Of a stretch of 64,000 nt of DNA, positions 53,921 through 64,000 are shown piece by piece. Source of the DNA: Pelobates cultripes (taxonomy: Eukaryota > Chordata > Amphibia > Anura > Pelobatidae); NCBI GenBank assembly GCA_933207985.1, contig OW240912.1, positions 255,419,202-255,483,201 of the forward strand, given 5' to 3'. The notes below the pieces were generated by a model that was not told the origin of the DNA, did no database searches, and saw only the letters and a program-made list of their open reading frames with translations. The position numbers and the translations under genes are program-made. Position 1 is the stretch's first letter, and each line of letters starts with the position of its first letter.

Positions 53921-55125
53921 TACACAGGGGAGGGCTGGCAGCCTTAGGCCTGGGGGGCAAAACCAGTCAAGAGGCCCATTGCACCACCAAATCAGTGCAA
54001 TGGTGCCCACCTTTTCCTGGATTTATAACGGATATTGATGTTATGCTAATCAGTAGCTCTTTGCCATACCCACTCCTTCACGGCTCTGACTTTCAATGTT
54101 GTCAGAGCCCAGGCTGAGAATCTCTGAGCCTGTGCTCTGACTCACTAACTGAGCGCCGGAACCACGAGGGAGAGGATATAATCTGACTGCACCTACTGCT
54201 GGTGCGCACCAGTGGACCACCAGCGAATCGTTTAAATTGAATAGGCTGGTGTCCCCAACTTGTGAGCTGTGTTGTCCGCCGGGCGCCTCTGTTGTGATGG
54301 CACCCTGCGTGACCGCACAGCCTGCACACCCCAATGGCTGGCCCTGCTGACACACACTGATGTTACTACTTAGAAATCCCTCAATATTAATACAGACAGC
54401 AGAGTAAACACCAATAAACTGTGGAAACAGATCTGATCCCATCCAAATTTATAAAGATTTGCTTACTGGATTTGTTGTAAGATTAAATCATGCCTCCTCC
54501 CCTCTCTCTCCCATGCGCTGCTCTGTAAGCTGGGAGGAAGTGAAGAGTAATCACAATCTCTCAGCACAGTGGCACCTGTGGCTGCATGGGGAACAGCTGT
54601 ATTTGCCGCCCCCATGTGACATCACAATGCCCCACCTATATGAGCTGCCATACGAACTAACGCCAGTGCTGCCCACAGTGTGTGTTTACATTTAAAAGCC
54701 TGCAGGGACCGCCTATAGATACCAGAACCACTTCATTAAGCTCCAGTCATTCTGGGGACTATAGTGTCCCTTTAATGTAATGAAAATTATAGATTAGTGT
54801 CACTAATAATATACTAGATTGCCTACTTACAACCAGATGAGGATGATGATGGGCTGCAGTTTGGCTCCACTGGTCTGGTGTAGAACAGAATCTCTGGAGG
54901 CTGTTTGCAACTGTGGTCACAAAATTCAATGTTCTGGGAGAATTGGAAGCAGCTCCATTTTTGGAAGGGCCCCTTACACAGCTCAAGGTCTGGGCCCCAG
55001 GGCCTGACGGTGAGTATGCCCACAAGGCCCACTCATAAGTCCATTTATATGTTCCACCCACCCATGAGTTCGCTCACAGGGAGTGGAGTGTGTAGGGGAT
55101 GTGTTATGTGTTATTGTAGAGCAGG

Positions 55126-55275
55126 GGTTCTCAACATTAGTCCTCAGGCCCCCCTACCAGTCCAGGGTTTAGGGATTACCTGGGTGTGTCTAAGGTGTTT
55201 TTTTCCCTTTTTCTAAACACCTGAGACACACCAAATATCCCATCTGTTTGTGCATGAAATCCCTGAACATTAAAA
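55126..55275. mobile_element. hAT (Charlie-like) MITE fragment
   Basis: It begins caggggttctcaacattagt, a terminal motif typical of Charlie-type hAT elements, and contains an inner palindrome (taaggtgttttttt ... aaacacctgagacac). The right end is not defined. Confidence 0.45.
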
Positions 55276-55289
55276 CCTGTAGAATCTAA

Positions 55290-55715
55290 TATGTGTGTGC
55301 TGCCATGGTATGTAGTGTATAGGAATACCAGTTTGTGTAGGTGATGCAGTGTGTTTGTGTGTAGTGGAAGCAGTGTGTATTTGTGTATAAGGGATGTATT
55401 GTGTGTTTCTGGTTGTGTGTAAGGGATGCATTGTGTGATTCTGTGTTTGTATGCATAAGGGATGCAAGGTGTGTGTCTGTAAGTGTGTGTTAGTGATGCA
55501 TTGTGTTTCTGTGTGTATGTAAGAAAAGCAGTGTGTGTGTAAGTGTTTGCATTATGTGTTTCTGTGTATGTGTGCAATGGATGCATTGTCTTTGTGTGTA
55601 AGTGTTGCATTGTTTGTGTGTAATGGATGCATTGTGTGTTTCTCTGTGTGTAAGGGAAGCATGTTGTGTTTCTGTGTGTGTAGGGATGCATTGTGTGTGT
55701 GTGTGCGCATAGTGT
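55290..55715. repeat. TG-rich minisatellite
   Basis: Degenerate units of gtgtgtaagggatgcattgt and gtttctgtg, about 25-35 bp each. Open frames on either strand are compositional. Confidence 0.85.
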
Positions 55716-57115
55716 CCTCTCCTCCCTGTGTCCTCCTCACCTCCCCCTCCCTGTGTTCTCCTCACCACCTACCCTCCCTGTGTTCTCCTCACTACCCACC
55801 CTCCCTGTGTTCTTCTCAGTCCCCCACTTCTCCTCATCTCCCCTTCTCCTCCCTCTTACTCTCCCCCTCCTCCTTGTGTTCTTCTTACCCCCCGTTTTTC
55901 AAACCCCCCTTCTTCTTCTTACTCCCCCTCCTCCACCTTCTGTTACTCCCCCCCTCCTTCCCTTACTCCCTCCCTTCACTTACTCCCCCCCCATCTTCCG
56001 CCTCCCCCTCCTTCACTTACTCCCTCCCTTCACTTACTCCCCCCTCTTTCACTTTCTCCCCCCTCCTTCATTTACACCCCCCATCTTCACTTACTCCCCC
56101 CATCACTTACACCCCCCATCTTCACTTACTCCCCCCATCTTCACTTACTCCCCCCATCCTTCATTTACACCCCCATCCTTCATTTACACCGCACTCCTTC
56201 ATTAACACCCCCCATCTTCACTTACTCTAATCTTCCGCCACCCCATCCTTCATTTACACCCCATCCTTCATTTACACACGCCTCCTTCATTTAACACCCC
56301 CATCTTCACTTACTCCCCATCTTCCATTTTGCCCATCCTTCATTTACCCCCCATCTTCCACTTACTCCCCCATCACTTACTGTTCCCCTTCACTTACTCC
56401 CCCCCTCTTCGCCTCCCCCTCCAGCCATTTACATCCCCATCTTTACTTACTCCCCCTCCTTCACTTACTTCTCCCCCCTTCGCCGTCCCCCCCTCCACTT
56501 ACTTCTCCCTTCCTTGCTTCTCCCCCCCTCCCCTTCCTTGCTTCTCCCCCCTCTCCCCTCACTTGCTTCTCCCCTCCCCCTTCATAGGTCTCCCCCCTCC
56601 GCCGCTTTAGCCACTTGCACTTCTCCCCCCTCCCTTCTTGGCTTCTCCCCTCCCCTCACTTGCTTCTCCCCCTCCCCCCTCACTTGCTTCTCCCCCTCCT
56701 CCTTCACTTGCTCCCCCTCTTCGCCTCCCCCCCTCCTTCGTTTTACACCCCCCTCCTTCGATTTTACACCCCATCTTCATTGCTCCCCCCTCCTTCGTTT
56801 ACATCCCCATCTTTGCCTCCCCCCCCTCCTTCATTTACATCCCCATCTTTGCCTCCCCTCCTTCACTTGCTTCTCCCCTTCACTTCGTCTCCCCCCTCCG
56901 CTTGCTTCTCCCCTCCCCTTCATTCCTCCTCCCCCCTCCCCCTTCCTTTTCTCCCCTTCACTTACTTCTCTCCCCTTCACTTGCTTCTCTCCCAGCCCTT
57001 GCTTCTCCCCTTCACTTGCTTCTCACAGCTAAGCGCCTTCTCTCCCAGCCACTTACTCCTCCCTTCACTTACTCCTCCCCCCTCCCCTTCACTTACTCCC
57101 CCCTCCTCACCTCTC
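55716..57115. repeat. CT-rich minisatellite, 1.4 kb
   Basis: Tandem variants of ttcacttactcccccc and cttgcttctcccc, almost pure pyrimidine on the + strand. It gives long Pro/Ser/Leu-rich open frames in all three + frames that should not be taken for genes. Confidence 0.95.
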
Positions 57116-57382
57116 CCCTGCCCTCCCCTGTAGCGTGGCCGAGCTGCTTGCTGGTCCGCGGTGCCCAGCCGGAGTGATAGGAAGGTGCACGCTGAGTGTG
57201 CACTTCCTGTCAGTCCGGCCGGTTACAGGAAACAGAAACTCCGCGCGGAACAGGAGTTTCTGTTTCCTGTAACCGGCCGAACTGACAGGAAGTGCACACT
57301 CAGCGTGAGCCTTCCTATCAGTCTGGCCGGGCACCGTGGACCAGCGAGCAGCTCGGCCACGCTACAGGGGAGGGGGGGAGAG
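57116..57382. repeat. Large GC-rich hairpin, about 120-bp arms
   Basis: The left arm starts cctgtagcgtggccgagctg (57127) and the right arm ends cagctcggccacgctacagg (57368). They meet at about 57248 around gcgcgg. By eye the arms are near 95% complementary. It probably belongs to a foldback transposon at the edge of the pyrimidine array. Confidence 0.9.
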
Positions 57383-57530
57383 GAGCAGCTGCAGCCGCCT
57401 GAGGCTCTTAACAGAGCGCTCAGGCGGCTGCAGCATTTAAAGGGCCGGCCCTGCAGCGGCCGGTCCCAACAGAATTTAGGGCGGCCTGGGGGGCAATTGC
57501 CTCCCTGCCCCCCGGACCAGCCCGCCCCTG

Positions 57531-58110
57531 CCCGTCCTACACCGAAAAGCACTGTGAGCGCCTGAACCGGCCATGCGGCCTAAACTAGAGCGGAACCTGA
57601 AGCCAGGGGGAGGCCGGTACGGGACCCGCTTACAAGTGAGAATCAAACACTGCCCTGCTACCCCCCTCTCGACCGTCGGGGGATATCCTGGTCTTCGCTG
57701 GGGACGAATACCCCCGTAGTACTATTCGAACAAGCGATAAAACCTGCAGTCACACGAAACTATCAGAGCCCAATTAAGATGTTGGCGCAGGCACGGCCTG
57801 CATCGAGGATCACCCCTGCCAAGCCACCCAAGCACACCCTGGGGTTCTTTGACCGGCTCTGTGCACACCTATGGACAAAGCTCCGTACCAAGAGCCAGAC
57901 CTTCAAACTAACGATGAAAGAGGTGGCAGCATGGATTCGCCATGCAACCCGGCACCTCCTGTGTGGCTACCCGCCCAGAGCCCCCAGAGAGGCCTCCCGA
58001 CGGGGACAATGCCGAAGAACAAGAAGGCGGGAAGCGGCGACATGTCTCTCGGGTGCCAGTAACAGCAATTGCACTCACACACGCCAGTGTGGGAACATCC
58101 AGCATGCCCG
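57531..58110 (+). mobile_element. Possible L1-like 5' region
   Basis: Degraded coding-like DNA that precedes a CR1 fragment and, after it, an L1-type 3' end. It may be the front part of the same L1-like copy, but no diagnostic motif is visible. Confidence 0.3.
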
Positions 58111-58370
58111 GCCTACTTACCACCCAGAGGCATCGGAACCTACCGAACAGCGGAACGCCGCTTCACTATTACTTTACTGAGAGGGTAGTGGATGCATGGA
58201 ATAGCCTTCCAGATGAAGTGGTAGAGGTTAACACAGTAAAGGAGTTTAAGCATGCGTGGGATAGGCATAAGGCTTTAGAAAAGGCTTTGGAAAGTATTTA
58301 GAAAATTGGGCAGACTAGATGGGCCGAATGGTTCTTATTTGTTGTCACATTCTATGTTTCTATGTTTCAC
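58095..58370 (+). pseudogene. CR1-type LINE 3' fragment
   Basis: The frame to 58301 ends with TERVVDAWNSLPDEVVEVNT and VKEFKHAWDRH, the C-terminal end of a CR1-type reverse transcriptase. The 3' UTR follows (gggcagactagatgggccg, aatggttcttatttg) and the terminal microsatellite-like tail cattctatgtttctatgttt, typical of CR1. It is 5'-truncated. Confidence 0.82.
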
Positions 58371-59473
58371 GTCTGAAGACTAATGCTGACGGCCGCGATA
58401 CTACCCGAGCTCCAGCTCAGCTTCCTATTAGTGCGGGAGCCAGGCAGAGAGCCCCTCCAAGGCACATCGGAGATGGAACCTGGCTGAGGCATCAACCCAG
58501 CCCTTCTCCCTGGGACATCAGTCGAGCCTCCAGAACCGCCATCAGCTGATTGATAGGGACTAAACCAGAGACTGTCTATGTTATTATCTGTATGTAGCGC
58601 TACACCTTCTTTTGCATTTTGTTGTCAGACTGGCTATGCTCCGGAGTGCCCAGACGCGGATATACTACTCGATCTCACCGTACTATTTTTATACAAAGTG
58701 CAGTTATACCTCTCTGCTCTCATATCTTTCAGCATTCAATATAACTGTTCTAAACCTAGACTGCATAAGATCTAACACTGTTCCATTACTTTTCACTCAG
58801 GTGACACGTTAGAAGGCTTCAGCCTGCTTAAGATGTGTATAAAAAACTACCACACTCACACGGACACACACGCATGCCCCACTCATCCTGGCACCCAAAC
58901 CTTTAACCCTACGACATGTAATAAAACATAGAAGCATAATATGGGACCTAATAGTCTTAATCATAAACAGCATACACCTCCCCGCAAACACTCAAACGTG
59001 TCACATCTCATTCATAATTCAATGCCAACATATTGCTCCACCAGACATTAGCCACAACTTGGAGGTATGCTATTATTCATCCTTCTGATATGCCAGTCAT
59101 CATAACCTTGTAGCATTACTCCAGCTTACTCACCACCAGGCATGCCCGGTGTCACCCTATTCACTGCTAAGCTTGTTGCACACTACTGCGCTGCCAAACA
59201 TCCAGGGACACTTACTGACACAGCGTATTCCAGGTTCCACTGTTAAGCCTTGTTTATAAAAGCACTAAATAAGCCTGTTATTTACTACTCAAATGCTTAT
59301 ATCTTGAATCGTAATTTTTGTTCTATATTTAAAAAATATATGCAAACCCAACATGCCATAACACTGTTTTGCTAAGACCATATAAACCGAGCCCGCTGAT
59401 GCTGTTGTGGCGATACAGGCACTGTTGTACCTACCTGTATATCAAAAATAAAGAATTTTTAAAAAAATACACT

Positions 59474-59476
<3 letters not shown>
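58371..59476 (+). mobile_element. L1-like LINE remnant with 3' end
   Basis: It ends gtacctacctgtatatcaaaaataaagaatttttaaaaaaa (59428-59468), an AATAAA signal and A-rich tail of L1 type. No intact ORF2 motif was found, so the assignment of the upstream kilobase rests on position only. Confidence 0.45.

Positions 59477-59477
<1 letters not shown>

Positions 59478-59506
<29 letters not shown>
59478..59506. repeat. (AT)n microsatellite
   Basis: About 14 AT repeats directly after the L1-like tail. Confidence 0.9.
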
Positions 59507-59509
<3 letters not shown>

Positions 59510-60060
59510 CATTCTATGTTATGTATAACGACTGTGGATGTACTGAGTACGTCCGACAAAAAACGGTCGTTAAGGACCGCAGACGTACCTAGTATGTTCG
59601 CGGCAAATAGGAGCCCTGGACTTACCTGGTCTGGCGATCTGCGGCGATCACGGTCAGGGGGGGACTGCCGAAGACCCCAGCAGTCCCCCTGCAGCAGCTT
59701 CGGACCTCCAGGGCCATGTGATCACCATGATCACATCGCCATAATAGGACTATAGGAGCTGCCAGCAGGTGGACTGTCTGAGCTGTCAGGCTGTCCCTCA
59801 GGCTGCTAAAAAGTAAAAAAAAAAAATGCTATACATTTTTTATATATGTATAATATATTACAAAATAATTAAATCATTTTATAATATATTATACATATAT
59901 AATGCATATATATGATTTCATTATAAGTGTACTTTGAGATATATACACATATATCTCAAAATACACTTATAATGAAATCATATATATGCACTATATATGT
60001 ATAATATATTATAAAATGATTTATTTACAATATATTATACATATATAGGAAATAAAAGTG

Positions 60061-60098
<38 letters not shown>

Positions 60099-61040
60099 CA
60101 CAAGCACACACACAAATTATATACACACATATTATATGTATATGTGTGTGTATATATATATATATATATATACATACACACACAGATTTTATATAGGAAT
60201 ATAAATTGCAAAAGAAAAACATTTATTAAAAAACTAATAAAAACGCTAACTTTGGCCAGCATTTGTGACTAAGTGGCAACTACAAAAGACTGGACATACC
60301 CCATTTTGAATACCCTACATTTGAAAATGCTATGCCATGATGGAGTTGTTTCACATTTCTGGGCTACCATATAGTTATAAAAGGCAACACAGACCCATCT
60401 GGCAAACTGAATTGGGCAAGCCCTATATTGACCCTGTAACTTTCAAAAACACCATAAAACCTGTACATGGGGGGTATTGTTAGACTCGGGAGACTTCGCT
60501 GAACACATATATGAGTCTTATAAATCAGTAAAACGTATCATGACGATGAAATCCACAGTAAAAAAAATATTTTTTTGTGTAACAAAAAGGCAAAAAAATT
60601 AATAAAAACGCTAACTTTGGCCAGCGTTTGTGACTAAGTGGCTACTACAAAAGACTGGACATACCCCATTTTGAATACTGTGGGTTGTCTACTTTTACAA
60701 ATGGTATGCCATGATGGGGTTAATTTTCATCCCTGGGCTGCTATACGGTCTCAAAGGCAACATAGGCCCTGCAAACCAATCTGGCAAATTTCAATGTGCA
60801 AAAATGGAAAAGGGGAAATTTAACCCCTGTAAGTTTGGGAAAACCCATAAAACCTGTACATTGGGGGCACTGTTGTACTCAGGAGATATTGCTGAACACA
60901 TTTCGGGGTGTTCTTGGCAGTAACACATAACAGGAACTGAGAATCCATGCCTAAAAAGTACAATGTGAGAGAAAAATAACAAAAAAAAACTACCCAAAAG
61001 TTTGACAAAGACTGGTGGTAGAATTAGTGCATGGAAAGTG
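59510..61040. mobile_element. Non-autonomous DNA transposon-like repeat
   Basis: The left part (59540-59800) has repeated acgtac/gtacgt motifs and text shared with 15860-15960 (cagtccccctgc, ggccatgtgatc). The middle is an AT-rich palindrome (59840-60050). The right part has a 365-bp tandem duplication (aaacgctaactttggccagc at 60241 and 60606) and text shared in reverse with 36035-36640. The class is not determined. Confidence 0.55.
59840..60050. repeat. AT-rich palindrome, about 100-bp arms
   Basis: It is centred near 59946 (gagatatat acac atatatctc). The arms include gatttcattataagtgta and its complement and extend through atgtataatatatta on both sides with few mismatches. (TA)n and (CA)n tracts follow at 60060-60185. 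Confidence 0.9.
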
Positions 61041-61325
61041 TTAAAATACCACCATTTTAAATACCCTAGGGTGTCTACTTTTAAAATATATATGGTTCAA
61101 TGGGGTTAAATTACATTGGCCAACTTCATAAATGTCCCAAGTAGGACATGGGTGCATGATGACCAGCTGTGAAAATTCCAAGTTGGAAAACTTAAATGCA
61201 CACCCTCCAAATAAGGTCTTATAGCCCCCAGAGAACCCGACATACCTATACATAGGTGGTATCACTGTATTCTGGAGATGTTGCTGAACACCTATTGGGA
61301 TGTTCTTTGTCAGTAACACAAAACA

Positions 61326-61482
61326 GACAGCCACTAGATGAGGAGTTAATCCTGCAAGGTAAATATTGCAGTTTATGAAAATTGCAATATTTACAGTTGC
61401 AATGTTAAGGGTAGTGGGCGTTGGCTCCCAGACCACTCTAATGGGCAGAAGTGCTGGGTGCCTGGAGTGTCTCTTTAATGCA
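61326..61482. mobile_element. TTAA MITE right half
   Basis: Matches the right half of 46625-47204 (cagccactag, gttaatcctgcaaggtaa, cagaccactc, ggtgcctggagtgtc) and ends tctctttaa near 61480. The left half is missing. Confidence 0.75.
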
Positions 61483-62011
61483 AGTGCTTTATGTTCTGGA
61501 GAACCGATTATATTACTAATCCCTGTAAGATAAATTTACGTCTCAACACTTACGTTCATATACTTAAATGTTTATTGTGATGTGTGAACAAAACGTCTAA
61601 TCACCAAGTAAACTATACTCAAATAGGAAGCTTAATCTATTATAGCAATTTATCATGTCACTGAACTATTATGCACTCAAAAGGTATGTGCCAAATATCA
61701 TCGTGTGCATCAAGTTTCAAACATCATATTATCTTTCATAGCCAGGAAATGTATGTCATTCTTATGTGCCCACATTGGAGGGGCTACAATGAAGATTGAC
61801 AAGGTATTAAATTCTGTAACTAATAGTGAAAGTCCCACTGATACACCAGTGGGTCACTGACCTTAAAGAGGAGCTGTAATTGTAGGACATACTTGAAAAT
61901 TGTAGTAAAAAAGCAAAAGTTGCAAATTAATTGTGTTGTTTCTCAAATAAACTCTATTTAAAGTAGAATTGTCACCTCAATCCACTATCTTTTAAAATAA
62001 CGATCTATTCA
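61483..62011. other. No recognisable feature
   Basis: AT-rich DNA between two MITEs. No gene or delimited repeat is seen. Confidence 0.5.
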
Positions 62012-62494
62012 TTAAAGGACCACTATAGTGCCAGGAAAACATACTCATTTTCCTGGCACTATAGTGCCCTGAGGGTGCCCCCACCCTCAGGGTCCCCCTC
62101 CCACCCGGCTCTGGAAGGGGGAAAGGGGTTTAAACTTACCTTTTTCCAGCGCTGGGCGGAGAGGTCTCCTCCTCTCTCTCCTCCTCGTTCCGCTGAAAAC
62201 ACGCCAAGAAAGAGTTTTCATTCAGTTGGTCACACACAGGAAAGCATCATAATGCTTTCCTATGGATTGGTGTGCTCACCGTGAAAATCACAGTGAGAAG
62301 CACGCAAGCGCCTCTAGTGGCTGTCAATGAGACAGCCACTAGAGGATTAGGGGGAAGGCTTAACCCATTAATAAACATAGCAGTTTCTCTGAAACTGCTA
62401 TGTTTATTAAAAAATGGGTTAACCCTAGCTGGACCTGGCACCCAGACCACTTCCTTAAGCTGAAGTGGTCTGGGTGCCTAGAGTGGTCCTTTAA
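62012..62494. mobile_element. TTAA-flanked MITE, well preserved
   Basis: TTAA lies at 62012-62015 and 62491-62494. The inverted ends are TTAAAGGACCACTATAG and CTAGAGTGGTCCTTTAA. Inner palindromes are gccaggaaaacatactcattttcctggc, ccctgagggtgcccccaccctcaggg and ctctagtggctgtc ... gacagccactagag. It is the best copy of this family in the window. Confidence 0.92.
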
Positions 62495-62583
62495 GTTTTG
62501 AAAGAAAATTATTTGTTAAATGAAGTATATGTAAAAAAAAATTAGAAATACTCCTCCTATCTACCTTTAGCATATAACAGGAT

Positions 62584-64000
62584 TAGTGATGTCGCGAACC
62601 GGAAATTTTCGGTTCGCGAACAGCGAACGCGAACTTCCGCAAATGTTCGCGAACAGGCGAACCGCCCGAAACGCCATTGACTTCAATGGGGAGGCGAATT
62701 TTAAAACACACAGGGACTCTTTCTGGCCACAATAGGGATGGAAAAGTTGTTTCAAGGGGACTAACACCTGGACTGTGGCATGCCGGAGGGGGATCCATGG
62801 CAAAACTGCCATGGAAAATTACACAGTTGATACAGAGTCTGGTTTTAATCCATAAAGGGCAGAAATCACCTAACATTCCTAAATCACAATCAATATGGAT
62901 TGACACCTGACATATGACATATTGACACCTTGACATATGGATTGACACCTGTCCTCAGAGCCCCTGATGCACACGGACACAGAGCAGAATAGAGACTGGT
63001 CCCCCTACATAGGGTCACTTGGCAGATATGGATTGACACCTGTCCTAAGGATCCCTGATACACACTGACACAGAGCAGAATAGGGACTGTTCCCCCTACA
63101 TCGGGTCACTTGGCAGATATGGATTGACACCTGTCCTAAGGTTCCCTGATACACACTGACACAGAGCAGAATAGGGACTGGTCCCCCTACATCGGGTCAC
63201 TTGGCAGATATGGATTGACACCTTGTTACAAACTGCTATTTGTAACGGGCCCTTTAAATGGCAAATTGCCCTGCTTCCCTGGGTTGTGGAGAAGCCTATT
63301 TGCCAGCCTCCTCCCGCATGACTATGGCCCTGGGAGATTGTGAAAATGTATGCACTTTTATTTGGTGTGTATGGCCCTTTAAGACTGTCGGTGGGCATAT
63401 TGGGGCTTATGGACTCTTTATGTGACTGGTGCTGGCCCTTTAAACACCTTTTTTAGGACATCAGGAAGATTGGGACACTGCCCCTTTAAGGCCGTGTCCC
63501 CAGACTTGTTGGGGACACTGCCCCTTTAAGACGGTGTCCCCTGTGTCCCCAGACCTGGTGCAAACCCTTGTGCCTGCCTGGCTATTTCCCACTTGGTTCA
63601 GTAAATGGGAAATTATTTCAGCTGCAGAGACTAAGTCCCATTCGGCGATGGGACTTAGTCTTTTTTTCAGCCGTTTTTTTCAGCCTTATTTCAGCTGCAG
63701 AGACTAAGTCCCATTCGGCGATGGGACTTAGTCTTTTTTTCAGCCGTTTTTTCAGCCTTATTTCAGCTGCAGAGACTAAGTCCCATTCGGCGATGGGACT
63801 TAGTCTTTTTTTCAGCCGTTTTTTTCAGCCTTATTTCAGCTGCAGAGACTAAGTCCCATTCGGCGATGGGACTTAGTCGTTTTTTCAGCCTGAAATAGAC
63901 CGACCTCACAGCCCAAATCTATGGAACTGTTTTGGGCAAGAAAATGTGCTTGCGGTCGGTCATAAAGGGACCTCCAGCTAACTTTTTAACCCTTGGATGG
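62584..64000. mobile_element. hAT-family repeat, copy 2 (runs off the window)
   Basis: It starts TAGTGATGTCGCGAACCGG and follows copy 1 (13367-14645) closely to the window edge. It has three units of about 91 bp (62940-63215). It then has four units of 72-73 bp (63612-63890), each with a perfect 13-bp-arm hairpin (gactaagtcccat / atgggacttagtc around tcggcg) at 63629, 63702, 63774 and 63847. Copy 1 has only two degenerate versions. The right end is outside the window. Confidence 0.8.

Larger units (their letters stand above)
53925..57530. repeat. Region bounded by hAT-like ends, holding large arrays
   Basis: CAGGGGAGGGCTGG at 53925 and CCAGCCCGCCCCTG at 57517-57530 are inverted with one mismatch, and the adjacent text (ctggggggcaa, ggggggcaattgcc) also corresponds. 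No 8-bp duplication matches, so these may not be the two ends of one insertion. Between them lie a TTAA MITE right end (54772-54775), a reverse fragment of the 25858-27357 element, and the arrays listed next. Confidence 0.45.

Noticed and set aside
55535..57177. Overlapping Pro/Ser/Leu-rich open frames of 170-230 codons
   Set aside because: Product of an almost pure pyrimidine minisatellite, open in all + frames, with no domain.
57223..57565. Similar proteins on both strands around 57.3 kb
   Set aside because: Mirror-image translation of a long hairpin.
48195..64000. Expected CYBB neighbour DYNLT3 (or XK upstream)
   Set aside because: No exon of either gene was recognised on either strand. 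Synteny may lie outside the window.

Overview
The window is vertebrate nuclear DNA, most likely from an amphibian (inference). It carries a widely spaced intron-exon gene with consensus splice sites, about half the sequence is transposon-derived, and the repeat types (TTAA-flanked MITEs, hAT foldback elements, Tc1, a Tf1/sushi-like chromovirus, CR1/L2/L1-like LINE pieces) are those typical of frog genomes. Two runs of exactly 100 N (15680-15779 and 28868-28967) mark assembly gaps.

The only host protein-coding gene I can support is CYBB (NOX2, gp91phox), the catalytic subunit of the phagocyte NADPH oxidase, on the + strand. Twelve exons (2-13 by the human scheme) run from 17214 to the stop codon at 48192-48194. 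Every exon keeps the human length, or differs by one whole codon (exons 5 and 7), and every phase matches. The predicted protein is 572 residues if exon 1 supplies the usual 15 codons. Exon 1 was not found; it may lie in the 15.7 kb gap, to the left of the window, or be too short to recognise. Intron 11 uses a GC donor. A short LINE has inserted at the exon 5 donor and duplicated it. Two copies of one Tc1 family flank exons 8 and 9.

Layout. 1-1692: a hAT foldback MITE inside a reverse-strand LINE fragment. 1693-7436: a complete but broken chromodomain Ty3/gypsy element with 5-bp target duplications, about 2.4% LTR divergence, an inverted gag segment and two frameshifts. 7437-13366: LINE pieces (L2/CR1-like, L1-like ORF1) and MITEs. 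13367-15679: a hAT-family repeat, a lone C2H2 zinc-finger remnant and a tandem array whose units align to U2 snRNA, cut by the first gap. 15780-17213: DNA-transposon ends and MITEs. 17214-48194: CYBB. Intron 4 (9.2 kb) holds two head-to-tail copies of a large satellite composite, each interrupted by a different insertion. 48195-49987: 3' flank. 49988-51723: a complete hAT element with 8-bp duplications. 51724-64000: gene-free DNA with large pyrimidine-rich arrays, long hairpins, CR1 and L1-like 3' ends, an AT-rich palindrome, and a second copy of the hAT-family repeat seen at 13.4 kb.

No CRISPR array, tRNA, rRNA or bacterial-type operon was seen. CYBB's usual mammalian neighbours (XK, DYNLT3) were not recognised here. 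The observations most worth checking are the U2-like tandem array, the duplicated CYBB exon 5 splice donor, the self-priming signature of the chromovirus, and the inverted duplication inside its gag.
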